The notes below the pieces were generated by a model. It saw only the letters and a program-made list of their open reading frames with translations. It ran no database searches and was not told the DNA's origin. 64,000 nt of DNA from Tubiluchus corallicola (lineage: Eukaryota > Priapulida > Priapulimorpha > Priapulimorphida > Tubiluchidae), in the NCBI GenBank assembly GCA_030141605.1, contig JAQGDQ010002393.1, positions 1 through 64,000 of the forward strand, written 5' to 3'. The position numbers were made by a program, and so were the translations under genes. Within the stretch, counting starts at the first letter, position 1. The number at the start of each line of letters is the position of its first letter. Positions 54,262 to 63,940 of the stretch are shown in pieces.

Positions 54262-54858
54262 ATGGATACAAGAAATTCTGTCAAAATAATTTGTCTAATT
54301 GTAGCATTAGGGCTAACCTCTGTTACTTGTGCTAGAAAGGTGAAAAGAGTAGAAAGCGATACTCAAATAGACCTTAGTGGTCGGTGGAATTCTACGGATT
54401 CTAAGCTTGTGGCCGAAGAGATGATGAAAGAAGTACTGGAACGTAACTGGATTTCCAATTTTCAAGATGCACACGATGGCAAAAGACCTGTATTGATAGT
54501 AGGATTAGTGCAAAACAAATCGCACGAGCATATTAGTGCCGAAACTTTTATACAAGATATAGAAAGAGCTGTGATCAACGATGGTAGAGCTAGGATAGTG
54601 CAAGCACCAGGCAAAAGGGAACAACTAAGAAAAGAAAGAGCCCAACAAGAAGGCTTTGCCTCAGAAGCAACACAAAAACAATGGGGAAAAGAGTTAGGGG
54701 CTGATTTTATGTTGCAAGGCGACATTAACTCGATAGTAGATACTTATAAAAAGAAAAAAGTAGTTTTCTATAAAATTAACCTCAAACTTGCAGATCTTGA
54801 AACTAATGAAATAGTCTGGATAGGTGATAAGGAAATAATGAAATATATCAAAAGGTAA
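54262..54858 (+). CDS. LpoB-like penicillin-binding-protein activator lipoprotein
   Basis: This 198-residue protein has a lipoprotein signal (LTSVTC, Cys23). The mature domain shows DLSGRWNSTDSKLVAEEMMKEVL, PVLIVGLVQNKSHEHISAETFIQDIERAVINDGRARIV, GKELGADFMLQGDINSIVD and NEIVWIGDKEIMKYIKR, the pattern of YcfM/LpoB proteins (PF13036). In Escherichia coli LpoB activates the wall synthase PBP1b from the outer membrane; that role here is inference. It is followed at 100 bases by another lipoprotein of a family often found beside LpoB-like genes. Confidence 0.8.
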   Translation: MDTRNSVKIICLIVALGLTSVTCARKVKRVESDTQIDLSGRWNSTDSKLVAEEMMKEVLERNWISNFQDAHDGKRPVLIVGLVQNKSHEHISAETFIQDIERAVINDGRARIVQAPGKREQLRKERAQQEGFASEATQKQWGKELGADFMLQGDINSIVDTYKKKKVVFYKINLKLADLETNEIVWIGDKEIMKYIKR

Positions 54859-54960
54859 TTTGTTTTTTTGCTTCCTTTAATGTAGAGACAAAACTGTTCC
54901 AATTTATTAGGAATGCTTCCTTGTCTTTATTTGTTAAATTACTTTAGTTTATTTCGTATT

Positions 54961-56382
54961 ATGAAAAAGCTGCAGAAATATATTTTTCACATACTTATCT
55001 TTTCAATTCTTTTGTTTATAACTGTAACTTGTGCTACTTATTACCAAAAAAATATCAAGTTCAATCAAACGTTCGAAAGAAATGAACTGCAAAAAGCAGC
55101 ACATCTATTAGAGCAAAATGATAAAAAGGTAAAAAATAAAGATAAAATCCTTCAATATTTTAACAAAGGAACTACCTATTATCTATTGCAGGAATATGAA
55201 AAAAGCATAGAGCAGCTAACACAAGCAGATTTTTACATAGAAGACTTTAAAAAAAATATAGGTTCTGAGTTTTTATCTCTTATCAGCAACCCAATGTCTA
55301 AGCCATATAACCCTGAAGATCACGAGAAAGTAATGATACATTACTACCAAGCTTTGAATTATATCTACTTGGGTGAATTAAATAGTGCATTGGTGGAATG
55401 TAGAAGGGTAAATATAAAGCTTAATCAATTAAACGATCAATACAAAGACAAAAAAAACAGATACAGCCAAGATGCTTTTCTTCTTAATCTAATGGGTATT
55501 ATCTATGAAGCCTCAGGTGATGCTAACAACGCTTTCATTTCTTATAGAAATGCTTACGAGTCTTATAAAAAGATATATCTGCCAAATTTTGATTTGCCAG
55601 CACCTCAACAACTTAAAGAAGACTTGCTGCGAACAGCTTATCTAAATGGTTTTAGAGAAGAGTTGAGAAGATATGAAGCTGAACTTGGTATCAAATATGA
55701 GCATATAGAGGACGATAAAGGTGAGCTTGTTGTTTTTTGGATGAATGGATTATGTCCCATAAAATCAGAATGGTTTATCAATTTTACTACTGTGCAAAAT
55801 AGACCGGGTTGGATTACTTTTTCTAATAAAGAATTAGACCTGCACTTTTCTTTCTTCATTGGCAGCCAAAGTCAAGAAAATCAGGCTGCTATAACCGATT
55901 TGAGTTTGTTTAAAGTGGCATTTCCCAAATATGTAGAGCGTCCTCCTGTATTGAAAACAGCATATATAGAAGCCAATAATGAAAGATATAATTTGCAATT
56001 GGCACAAAACATCAAAGAAATAGCATTTAAAACTTTGAAGGATAGGATGGTAAGAGAATTGGCCAGTTCCCTATTGCGTGTGGCTACTAAAAAAGCAATA
56101 GAAGAAGTAGCAAGGCAGCAAGATGAAGGCCTTGGATTGTTGGTGAACTTGATTAATTATGCTACTGAAAAGGCCGATACACGAAACTGGCAAACATTGC
56201 CGTACTCAATATCATATAGTAGAATACCATTAGATGAGGGAGAACACACATTAAAACTAAAAACAGTGGGCGATAAAGGTTTGGTAAAGGACGAAAATAT
56301 TACAACAAAAATAAATAAGGGAAAAATTACCTTTTATACATCGCATTCTGTTAATTCTGAGCAGATTTATTTTGAAAAATAA
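54961..56382 (+). CDS. COG3014-like TPR lipoprotein
   Basis: From the ATG at 54961 (MKKLQKYIFHIL) the 473-residue protein has a lipoprotein signal ending ITVTC; an earlier in-frame ATG at 54913 would put unrelated residues in front and is rejected. TPR-like helices follow (GTTYYLLQEYEKSIEQLTQADFYI, HYYQALNYIYLGELNSALVECRRVNIKL, LNLMGIIYEASGDANNAFISYRNAY). The C-terminal half is beta-rich (PYSISYSRIPLDEGEHTLKL). COG3014 lipoproteins occur with LpoB/YcfL-type genes in Gammaproteobacteria; seeing the pair here suggests a shared envelope function. Confidence 0.65.
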   Translation: MKKLQKYIFHILIFSILLFITVTCATYYQKNIKFNQTFERNELQKAAHLLEQNDKKVKNKDKILQYFNKGTTYYLLQEYEKSIEQLTQADFYIEDFKKNIGSEFLSLISNPMSKPYNPEDHEKVMIHYYQALNYIYLGELNSALVECRRVNIKLNQLNDQYKDKKNRYSQDAFLLNLMGIIYEASGDANNAFISYRNAYESYKKIYLPNFDLPAPQQLKEDLLRTAYLNGFREELRRYEAELGIKYEHIEDDKGELVVFWMNGLCPIKSEWFINFTTVQNRPGWITFSNKELDLHFSFFIGSQSQENQAAITDLSLFKVAFPKYVERPPVLKTAYIEANNERYNLQLAQNIKEIAFKTLKDRMVRELASSLLRVATKKAIEEVARQQDEGLGLLVNLINYATEKADTRNWQTLPYSISYSRIPLDEGEHTLKLKTVGDKGLVKDENITTKINKGKITFYTSHSVNSEQIYFEK

Positions 56383-56477
56383 AAAAATTGATAAAAATTA
56401 GTATAATTAAGTTTTATGTTTTTATATTTGTTCCTTCATTTAATTATTTATTATAATTTTAAAAAAAACGTAAAAAA

Positions 56478-56711
56478 ATGAAAACAAACTTATTAAAAAC
56501 TTTAAGCATTGTTGCAACTGTATTTTTATTTGTTCTTTTTGTGTCTACTTCTTGTGGAAACTGTGGGGAGAAGGGCAATAAAAATAAAACAGAGCAAAAA
56601 TGCGGTGAAGGTAAGTCTACAGAAAAAAAATGTGGTGAGGGTAAATGTGGCGAGGGCAAATGTGGTGAAGGTAAGTGCGGTGAGGGTAAATGTGGTGAGG
56701 GTAAAGAATAA
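56478..56711 (+). CDS. Cys-rich CGEGK-repeat lipoprotein, HvfA-like peptide precursor candidate
   Basis: The 77-residue protein has a lipoprotein-type signal ending STSC (Cys26), a Cys-x-x-Cys pair (Cys26, Cys29) and a Lys/Asn linker. Six CGEGK units follow (starting at Cys42, 52, 57, 62, 67, 72), giving four consecutive EGKCG motifs. EGKCG repeats are the hallmark of HvfA-type precursors, in which a multinuclear iron oxidase (HvfB, DUF692) and a partner (HvfC) convert Cys to copper-binding oxazolone/thioamide groups. Neither enzyme is encoded in this window, but the next gene is a DoxX protein of the sort found in those clusters. Without the enzymes it may simply be a Cys-rich metal-binding lipoprotein. 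Confidence 0.7.
   Translation: MKTNLLKTLSIVATVFLFVLFVSTSCGNCGEKGNKNKTEQKCGEGKSTEKKCGEGKCGEGKCGEGKCGEGKCGEGKE
56631..56705 (+). repeat. Five tandem 15-bp coding repeats
   Basis: Units of TGTGGTGAGGGTAAA (with third-base variation) run without interruption; a sixth lies apart at 56601-56615. They encode CGEGK. Variation is only at synonymous positions. Confidence 0.95.
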
Positions 56712-56770
56712 AGTGCCAAAGAGAGAATGTGTAGATAAATTTGAAATAAACAGCATATTTGTAGCACTTC

Positions 56771-56809
56771 AAAGCCTGAAAAATAAAAATACTTTTCGGG
56801 CTTTTTTTT
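56771..56809 (+). terminator. Terminator after the CGEGK-repeat gene
   Basis: AAAGCCTGAAAA pairs with TTTTCGGGCTTT and is followed by a T run. Some read-through could still reach doxX, which lacks an obvious promoter of its own. Confidence 0.8.
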
Positions 56810-56841
56810 AATTAAAATATGAACTAATACCAGTATTTATT

Positions 56842-57267
56842 ATGAAAAAGATTACTCAAAAACTATCTAAATTGGAAAAGTTTAGAGACCTTCCATTATT
56901 GCTAATAAGATTTACATTGGCATATGGTTTTTATTCACCTGCTATAATGAAATGGAAAAACATAGACAATGTGGCCCTATTCTTTAAAGGTATGAACTAT
57001 CCCTTTCCAACCTTGAATGTTTACCTTGTAGCTACTATAGAACTCTTAGGGGTAATACTACTTGCACTTGGAATAGGCACACGTCTTATTTCTATACCAT
57101 TAATGTTTGTAATGCTTGTAGCCATATTTACAGTGCATTTTTCAAAAGGTTTTTCTGTAGGGAACAATGGTTTTGAAACACCTCTTTATTACCTTATAAT
57201 GCTGTTTACATTATTAATATATGGTTCAGGAAAATACAGTTTGGAAAAATTTTTGTGTAAAAAATAA
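56842..57267 (+). CDS. DoxX-family membrane protein
   Basis: This 141-residue protein has four predicted membrane helices. The motifs LLIRFTLAYGFYSPAIMKWKNI, FFKGMNYPFPTLNVYLVATIELLGVILLALGIGTRLISIPL and FTVHFSKGFSVGNNGFETPLYYLIML fit the DoxX subgroup that accompanies HvfA-type and related modified-peptide clusters. DoxX proteins are quinone- or redox-associated membrane proteins of mostly unknown function. Its position right after the CGEGK-repeat gene is the main evidence for joint function. Confidence 0.85.
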   Translation: MKKITQKLSKLEKFRDLPLLLIRFTLAYGFYSPAIMKWKNIDNVALFFKGMNYPFPTLNVYLVATIELLGVILLALGIGTRLISIPLMFVMLVAIFTVHFSKGFSVGNNGFETPLYYLIMLFTLLIYGSGKYSLEKFLCKK

Positions 57268-57382
57268 AAAAATACTCTATAAAAATAGGTTATTTGTTCT
57301 AGCTTTCAACTATTGTTCTTATAGCACCTTACAAACACATTCTCTGAAAAGAGCAAATAACCTTCACTGCCAAGTGCTATAA

Positions 57383-57390
57383 TATATTTG
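57383..57390 (+). promoter_or_regulatory. -7 box of acpH
   Basis: TATATTTG lies 67 bases before the GTG start; no clear -33 box. Confidence 0.4.
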
Positions 57391-57457
57391 TAAATTATAG
57401 TAATTAAGAATATTCCACTAACAAGGATTAGACAGGTATCAGCAATACATTAGACAA

Positions 57458-58054
57458 GTGAACTTCTTAGCACACTTATATTTATCGGGCGATGACGAGA
57501 AAATAATGGTTGGTAATTTTATTGGTGATTTTGTTAAAGGCAATAAGTATGAAAACTACCCAAAAGAAATACAAAAAGGTATATTATTGCACAGGCAGAT
57601 TGATAGTTTTGCAGACCAGCATATAGCGACTAAAAATAGTGCTAGCATTTTGAGAGGAGAGTTTGGTAAATATGCAAACATTATTGTAGATATTTTTTCT
57701 GACCATTTCCTCGCGTCTCAATGGAATGAATATAGCACTATCAATTTGAAAGAATATGCAGATAAAGTGCATAAAATATTACTAAAAAATTTTTGCGAAC
57801 TACCTCTTAAAGTGCAAGGTTTTTTGCCTTTCCTTATCCAACATAGAAGGTTGGAGTCATATGCACATATAAAAGGAATAGGAAAAACACTTGATATAAT
57901 GGGACGACGCACTTCTCTACCTCAAAAATCAGATATAGCAATTAATATCTTGGAAACCTATTATAGGTATTTGAAAAACAACTTTAAAGTTTTCTTTGAA
58001 GATATCATAAATTTTGTAGAAGAAAATTACGAAGTCAAGATTAAAAAGGATTAA
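57458..58054 (+). CDS. acpH: Acyl-carrier-protein phosphodiesterase
   Basis: This 198-residue protein begins MNFLAHLYLSGDDEKIMVGNFIGDFVKG, the standard AcpH (DUF479) start, with the metal-binding His and Asp residues; LLHRQIDSFAD and VDIFSDHFLA carry further HD-type ligands. It removes the phosphopantetheine group from acyl carrier protein. It starts with GTG, fixed by homology because the conserved N-terminus begins exactly there. Confidence 0.9.
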   Translation: MNFLAHLYLSGDDEKIMVGNFIGDFVKGNKYENYPKEIQKGILLHRQIDSFADQHIATKNSASILRGEFGKYANIIVDIFSDHFLASQWNEYSTINLKEYADKVHKILLKNFCELPLKVQGFLPFLIQHRRLESYAHIKGIGKTLDIMGRRTSLPQKSDIAINILETYYRYLKNNFKVFFEDIINFVEENYEVKIKKD

Positions 58055-58063
58055 GGCTATAAA

Positions 58064-58097
58064 TTTGACAATAATATAGATTATTTTCATAGCTTTG
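58064..58097 (+). promoter_or_regulatory. Likely promoter of the hybrid sensor gene
   Basis: TTTG near 58064 and TAGCTTTG ending near 58097 are about 22 bases apart. The -7 box overlaps a TTG that could start a longer protein, so the ATG at 58128 is preferred as the start. Confidence 0.5.
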
Positions 58098-58127
58098 AAC
58101 AGTGTTAGTTGTTTTTATGTAAAAGAT

Positions 58128-61100
58128 ATGATTTCAATTTGTATATATAGATACTGCGTACTTTTACTATTGTTAAACTGTCCTTTCCTGTATTCTCAAC
58201 AGTCTTTACATTTTAAACAGATAAGAAATGAAGATGGACTATCCAATAGTTCTATTATTTATATTTTTCAGGATTCAAAAGGATTTATGTGGATTGGCAC
58301 TTGGGATGGTCTTAATAGGTATGATGGGAAAAAAATTAAAACTTATAAACCTCGCTTCGATTATAATAATATAAGTAGCAATATTATAAGAAAGGTTATT
58401 GAGGATAGAGAGGGCTGGTTGTGGATAGCTACAGACTATGGATTGAATAGATATGATAGAACAAGTGATAAGTTTTTTCAGTATTTTACGGAAGAGAGGG
58501 GAGGAGTATATATTAAAGAACACAGTATTTCTATTGCCAAAGATGGTATGGACAATATTTGGTGCGGTGTTTACAACAGGGGGGTTAGTAAATATTTGCA
58601 AGATAGTGATACTTTTTTGACTTATAATTTATATGATGAGAGGGGAAGAGAGTTGCTGCAAATAACAGATATTTTGTTTGACGATGAAAATTGTTTGTGG
58701 ATATTGGCTGATGAGGGTAGGCTGTATTGCACAAAGATTGATGATGGAACAAAATACTATATGAAAAATGTGGAAATAGGTTATGTTTTTAAATTCTTTT
58801 CTAAGGATGATGCAGGTAATTTGTGGCTTGCAACTACTACCAATGAAATAGTAAGAATTAATACTACTTATAAAACGCATCAATTAATAGCATTAGGAAA
58901 TGATGAGAAGAGACAGTCTATTCAGCTATTAAGTATCAACCCAACAGACAGTAAAATTATAGTTGCTACTAACAAAGGGTTGTATTACTTGAATATTAGC
59001 AAGGATTATTCTCAAAAGCCAAATATAATCTCAACCGCTCTTGAAAACAAAAGAATACTTACAACTTTTAAAGACAATAGTAACATTCTTTGGGTAGGTA
59101 CTGATGGCGATGGTGTTTATCAGCTTTTTGACGATAAGAACAAGTTTGTAACTATTGCACAAGGGGTAAATCAGTTGAATAATAATATTATAAGAGCTAT
59201 TTGGCAGGATGGCGACAATACCTTATGGGTGGGTACACGTGGTGGGGGATTGAATAAAATATCAGTTGTAAATAATTCGGAAAAATATTCATATTATACA
59301 TTTCAAGCAGAGAAAAACAGCATAAGTAATAACACTGTGTTGGCTATAAATAGTATAGATGACAATGAAATATGGTTAGGGCTTGATGAAGAAGGCATAG
59401 ACCTATATAATAAGCAAGAAAATAGATTCTATCATTTTCCTAAAGATTTTGTCAATACAGTGTCGTTACCTTCCTTTAAATATGTGTATGCAATACATAT
59501 AATGCAGAATAATACCATTTGGCTTGGAACAAATAGCTATGGCTTGATAAGGTTAGACATTGAGAAACAAAAAAATGGGTATAAATTAAAAAGTTATCAG
59601 CAATATCTGTTTGATAATACTCCGAATAATCCATCTTCTAATATAATATTCTCTATACTACAAGATACACCTACCTCTTTTTGGATAGGGACACGTGGCG
59701 GAGGATTAAACAAGTTTGATGTTGAAACAAATACTTTTAAATGGTATAAATATCAAAAACACAATCTAAATTCGTTGTCTAATAACGATGTGTTATCATT
59801 GCACAAAACATCCGACAGTATTCTATGGATAGGCACAAGCGGAGGCCTTAATAAAATGACTATTTCTAAAGGAGAAGAGAGGTTTGAACATTTCACAGAG
59901 GAGAGAGGATTTATAAACAATACCATACACGGAATAGTAGAGGATTTGGAAAATAAGCTGTGGCTAAGTACCAATAAAGGTTTAATACAGTTTGACCCTA
60001 CCAACTCTAAATATAAAAACTATACAAAACAAGATGGTTTGCAAAGCAATGAGTTTTCAGACGGAGCTCATTTTATGAACACCGAAACAGGAGAAATATT
60101 TTTTGGTGGGGTAAAAGGGTTTAATAGATTTTTTCCTAATGAAATTAAAGATAATATTTACTTGCCTAATGTAGCTATCACAGGTTTCAAAGTTCAAAAT
60201 ATAGATATAACTGTAAAAGACAATAACGATATTCTTTCAAAGACAATTAACGAAACAGAGGAAATAACCTTAGAGTATTATCAAACATTTTTCAGCTTTG
60301 ATTTTACGGCATTAAATTATAGAAATATAGACAAGTGCTATTATGCTTATAAGTTAGAAAATTTTGACAAAGACTGGATTAATATAGAAAACAGAACTAC
60401 TGCTACTTTTACCAATATACCTTATGGGGAATATGTTTTTAAAGTAAAGTGTTCTAATGAGGACAAAATTTGGAATGATAATTACAAACAGATAAAAATT
60501 GTTATCAAAACGCCTTGGTGGCTCACTGTATGGGCATATTTAGCTTACAGTGGTGCTATCCTTGTTTTAGTAGTGTTTGTATATCGCCTTATTAAAAGAA
60601 GAATACGAGAGCGGCAAGAACTGTTTCAAGAAAAGATGATACGAGAAAAGAACGAAAAAATCCACCAAATGAAATTACATTTTTTCACAAATATTTCCCA
60701 CGAGTTTCGTACACCACTGACTTTAATACTTGGAGCAGTAGAAAAGTTATTGTCTCGTAGCTTCAATGATTTTTTAATTAAAAAAAATGTGAGTGTTATA
60801 CAAAATCATTCTCAAAAACTACTTAAACTTATTCAACAGTTGATGGAATTTAGAAAGGTAGAAACTGAACACTTGCAATTGAAAGTAACAGCTATAAACA
60901 TTGTTGAATTTGCAAAGAATGTAAAACAAACATTTGACAACTATGCAGATGAAAAACACATCCACTATCAGTTTTATAGTTCGCAAAGTAGCATATATGT
61001 ATCGTTTGACCCAGATAAAATAGAAAAAGCACTGTCCAATCTACTATTGAACGCCTTTAAATACACACCTCAATACGGATATATTACATTGTCTGTAATA

Positions 61101-62234
61101 CCCAAAGACAAAATGGTACAAATATCAGTAAAAGATACAGGGAAGGGAATAAGCACAACGGACATAGATAAAATTTTTGATAGATTTTACCATTCAAAGC
61201 AAGCTACACTTCCTTCTTCGGGTATAGGGCTTGCGTTCTCTAAAAAACTTGTAGAACTTCATAAGGGGGAGATATATGTTAAAAGTCAAGAAAAATTAGG
61301 AGCAGAATTTATTATCAAACTGCCTCTTGGAGATGCCCATTTTAGCAGTGAAGAAATAATTGCTGAAAATGGTAGTCGCATTGCTCAAAATATAAGCAAA
61401 GTTGAAAATGCAAAAACAAACAAACTAAAAGAAATAGAAGAACCATTCAATGAGTTTTGCTTACTTATAGTAGAAGACAACACAGAAATAAAAGAAATGT
61501 TGTATGATATTTTTAAGGATGAATACAATATAATGCTGGCAAGTAATGGTAAGGAAGCCTTTGAAAAAATAGAAAAGAAACAACCTAACCTAATTATTAG
61601 CGATATTATGATGCCAGTGATGGATGGAATAAAGTTTTGCAAGAAAATTAAAACGAATTTAAACACCTCTCACCTGCCTGTTATTTTGCTTACAGCTAAA
61701 GAAGATAAAGAACAAGTAATAGAGGGACTTCATATAGGTGCTGACTCTTATATCACTAAGCCATTTAGTATAAATATACTGAAAGCAAAAGTGAAAAATT
61801 TGTTGGAGCAAAGAAAGAATTTACAAAAATACTTTTTAGATGCTGAAAATTATCCAAAATCAAAGCAAACAATTGCAAACAAGCAAGAAGTAGAGTTTTT
61901 AAAAAATGTTATTAAAATATTACAACAACAAATAATCAATCCTAAATTTAAAATAGAACTGTTAGCCAAAGAGTTAAATATAAGTAAGATACAGCTTTAT
62001 AGAAAGATAAAAGCACTTACAGGTAAAACGCCCGTTGAATTTATAAGATACACAAGATTGAAGAGAGCAGCACAATTGCTTTTGCAAGAAAATATGACTG
62101 TCTCAGAAGTAATTTATTCTACAGGCTTTAACAATCGTTCTTACTTCTATAAAGAATTTGTAAAAATGTATGGACTTTCGCCAAAGGAATATATTAGAAA
62201 GCACAATGAAAAGATTCAAAAAATCATAAACTAA
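58128..62234 (+). CDS. Hybrid two-component system regulator (HTCS)
   Basis: From the ATG at 58128 the protein has 1368 residues (1379 if an upstream TTG is used). A signal region ends near LYSQQ. About 14 Reg_prop beta-propeller repeats (IFQDSKGFMWIGTWDGLNRYDG type) form the periplasmic sensor, then a Y_Y_Y domain and one membrane helix (about 800-825). Next come the HisKA box NISHEFRTPL (His about 858), an HATPase with NLLLNAFKYTP and DTGKGIS, a receiver with phospho-Asp in ISDIMMPVMDG (about 1159), and a C-terminal AraC helix-turn-helix. Such proteins bind oligosaccharides and switch on polysaccharide-utilisation genes; the neighbouring GH53 gene suggests a galactan signal. Confidence 0.93.
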   Translation: MISICIYRYCVLLLLLNCPFLYSQQSLHFKQIRNEDGLSNSSIIYIFQDSKGFMWIGTWDGLNRYDGKKIKTYKPRFDYNNISSNIIRKVIEDREGWLWIATDYGLNRYDRTSDKFFQYFTEERGGVYIKEHSISIAKDGMDNIWCGVYNRGVSKYLQDSDTFLTYNLYDERGRELLQITDILFDDENCLWILADEGRLYCTKIDDGTKYYMKNVEIGYVFKFFSKDDAGNLWLATTTNEIVRINTTYKTHQLIALGNDEKRQSIQLLSINPTDSKIIVATNKGLYYLNISKDYSQKPNIISTALENKRILTTFKDNSNILWVGTDGDGVYQLFDDKNKFVTIAQGVNQLNNNIIRAIWQDGDNTLWVGTRGGGLNKISVVNNSEKYSYYTFQAEKNSISNNTVLAINSIDDNEIWLGLDEEGIDLYNKQENRFYHFPKDFVNTVSLPSFKYVYAIHIMQNNTIWLGTNSYGLIRLDIEKQKNGYKLKSYQQYLFDNTPNNPSSNIIFSILQDTPTSFWIGTRGGGLNKFDVETNTFKWYKYQKHNLNSLSNNDVLSLHKTSDSILWIGTSGGLNKMTISKGEERFEHFTEERGFINNTIHGIVEDLENKLWLSTNKGLIQFDPTNSKYKNYTKQDGLQSNEFSDGAHFMNTETGEIFFGGVKGFNRFFPNEIKDNIYLPNVAITGFKVQNIDITVKDNNDILSKTINETEEITLEYYQTFFSFDFTALNYRNIDKCYYAYKLENFDKDWINIENRTTATFTNIPYGEYVFKVKCSNEDKIWNDNYKQIKIVIKTPWWLTVWAYLAYSGAILVLVVFVYRLIKRRIRERQELFQEKMIREKNEKIHQMKLHFFTNISHEFRTPLTLILGAVEKLLSRSFNDFLIKKNVSVIQNHSQKLLKLIQQLMEFRKVETEHLQLKVTAINIVEFAKNVKQTFDNYADEKHIHYQFYSSQSSIYVSFDPDKIEKALSNLLLNAFKYTPQYGYITLSVIPKDKMVQISVKDTGKGISTTDIDKIFDRFYHSKQATLPSSGIGLAFSKKLVELHKGEIYVKSQEKLGAEFIIKLPLGDAHFSSEEIIAENGSRIAQNISKVENAKTNKLKEIEEPFNEFCLLIVEDNTEIKEMLYDIFKDEYNIMLASNGKEAFEKIEKKQPNLIISDIMMPVMDGIKFCKKIKTNLNTSHLPVILLTAKEDKEQVIEGLHIGADSYITKPFSINILKAKVKNLLEQRKNLQKYFLDAENYPKSKQTIANKQEVEFLKNVIKILQQQIINPKFKIELLAKELNISKIQLYRKIKALTGKTPVEFIRYTRLKRAAQLLLQENMTVSEVIYSTGFNNRSYFYKEFVKMYGLSPKEYIRKHNEKIQKIIN

Positions 62235-62443
62235 TTAAAAAACTATTCTTGAGCCTATGATTTTTAAATGATAGATGTATAAAAACTGATAAACATTTTA
62301 GATAACTTCTGCTATTTTAAGCCATTGATAAGAGCGTGAAAATATATTGTTTCCTGTGTTCTACTAATTTCAGTTCTAAATTTTAAATAAAATGCTATGG
62401 CAAAAGTATCTATATCTATACTCAAAATATCCTGTTTTCATTT

Positions 62444-63556
62444 TTAATAATTGTTTTGATTGAAATAGTCAAAAGCAGGTAGAGCTTCATTTCCATTTTT
62501 TGCCTCAAAAAAAGTTGCATTATCCCAATGAGAGCCTTTCCCCCACTGGGTTTGACGATTTGAAGTAATCCACGCAGCTTCCCAATAGATTATTCCTTCT
62601 GCTCCTCCTTGAATAGATAATTTTGTTAAATCAGTCATAAATTTCAATTGTCCTTCAGGAGTAGCTGGGTAGCCATTTATAAGTGCATCTGTACCAAGAA
62701 TATTTGCTGCACTATCTACATCTTCGAGTGTATGAGGATAAGCTGTTTCCACAACCATTACTCTTTTATTAAACTTTTCCCTCAAAGAGCTTATTGCAAA
62801 GGGAATACTATCCAAAACGTAATCCGACCATTTAGGATAATAAGATATCCCAATCCAATCAAATTCGCTAATACCATTTTTTGCAGCTTCTTCAAACCAC
62901 CATAAAGCATTTTCGGGTTGTGCTATATGTAGCATAGTTTGTACATCTTTCTTTACAATCTTAGATGCATTTTTCACAGCCTCTAACCCTTTGTTAATTA
63001 AATAACTATTCCTTTTCCAGTTAATTTTATCTAATATCATATTATCTTTCTGTTGCATTATTTCTATGTTGGTTTCATTACCCACTTGTACAAACTCTGG
63101 CAATAGCCCTTCTTTGGATAATTCTATTAGCGTATTCAAAGTGTATTGATAAATAGAATCTCCAAGAATGTTTAAGTCTGTTATGTCCTTCCACGCTTCA
63201 GGAACTATTTGTTTTTCTGGGTCGGCCCAAGTATCAGAATAATGAAAATTAAGTAGCACTTCCATATCATTATTTTTAGCTCTTTTAATGGTTTTTTTCA
63301 CATCTTCGTAATTGGAGTAATCTGTCCATAGAGGCGAATGCCACAACCTTACTCTGACAATGTTAGCCCTTCGTTCACTAAATAATTGAAAGGGGTCTAC
63401 CTCTTTCCCGTTAACTCTATAAATACCCCCATTATCTTCTATCTCATTTACATAAGATAAGTCAGCCCCAAGGTACATATGTTTCTTTTCTTCTGATTCG
63501 GAACAACCAAATAAAATAATAACTATAATGATATAAAATAGGTTAGCAGCGTTCAT
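62444..63556 (-). CDS. GH53 endo-beta-1,4-galactanase lipoprotein
   Basis: This 370-residue enzyme has a lipoprotein signal (ILFGC, Cys18), so it is likely displayed on the cell envelope. The GH53 fold is clear: LGADLSYVNEIEDNGG, RVRLWHSPLWTDYSNY, LLNFHYSDTWADPEKQ. The acid/base Glu161 is in VQVGNETN and the nucleophile Glu270 in VVETAYPHT, with YWEAAWI near the end. It cuts beta-1,4-galactan side chains of type I arabinogalactan or pectin. It is convergent with the HTCS gene, which probably controls it, and divergent from the partial gene at 63941. Confidence 0.93.
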   Translation of the reverse strand: MNAANLFYIIIVIILFGCSESEEKKHMYLGADLSYVNEIEDNGGIYRVNGKEVDPFQLFSERRANIVRVRLWHSPLWTDYSNYEDVKKTIKRAKNNDMEVLLNFHYSDTWADPEKQIVPEAWKDITDLNILGDSIYQYTLNTLIELSKEGLLPEFVQVGNETNIEIMQQKDNMILDKINWKRNSYLINKGLEAVKNASKIVKKDVQTMLHIAQPENALWWFEEAAKNGISEFDWIGISYYPKWSDYVLDSIPFAISSLREKFNKRVMVVETAYPHTLEDVDSAANILGTDALINGYPATPEGQLKFMTDLTKLSIQGGAEGIIYWEAAWITSNRQTQWGKGSHWDNATFFEAKNGNEALPAFDYFNQNNY

Positions 63557-63751
63557 ATTATTTTTATTTTATAGTTTGAAAATAGACCAAATACATATTT
63601 TAAAGTATACAAATATAACATAACAGTAAAAAGAAAAAAATTTAACGATTTACAAAATATAAGTTGTTAAAACAATAAAATAATTATCTGAAATTTAATA
63701 TTAAATTAATTTTCATTACACTGTTCTTCCTATTAACTCTACATTATAATC

Positions 63752-63769
63752 TATGCAAACGTTTGCATA
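63752..63769. promoter_or_regulatory. LacI-family-type operator
   Basis: TATGCAAACGTTTGCATA is a perfect 18-bp palindrome with the central CG and GCAAACGTTTGC core typical of LacI/PurR-type operators. It lies between the divergent GH53 gene and the gene starting at 63941, where a regulator could act on both. No LacI-type gene is in the window. Confidence 0.65.
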
Positions 63770-63940
63770 AATCAAGAATACAAAAAAATGAGGTTGCTAA
63801 ACATTAGAATAGCAGCGACTTATATTTTTTTATGTAGCAGATTAATAAAAAAATTAATTTATATTTAGGCTAAGTTATTTATAATTGTACTTAAATTTTT
63901 GATTAATTTATATTATAGTCTCAAAACAATATTATAAAAG

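Noticed and set aside
56601-56705. Short direct DNA repeats that could look like a CRISPR array
   Set aside because: The 15-bp units have no unique spacers and encode CGEGK in a frame with start, signal peptide and stop.
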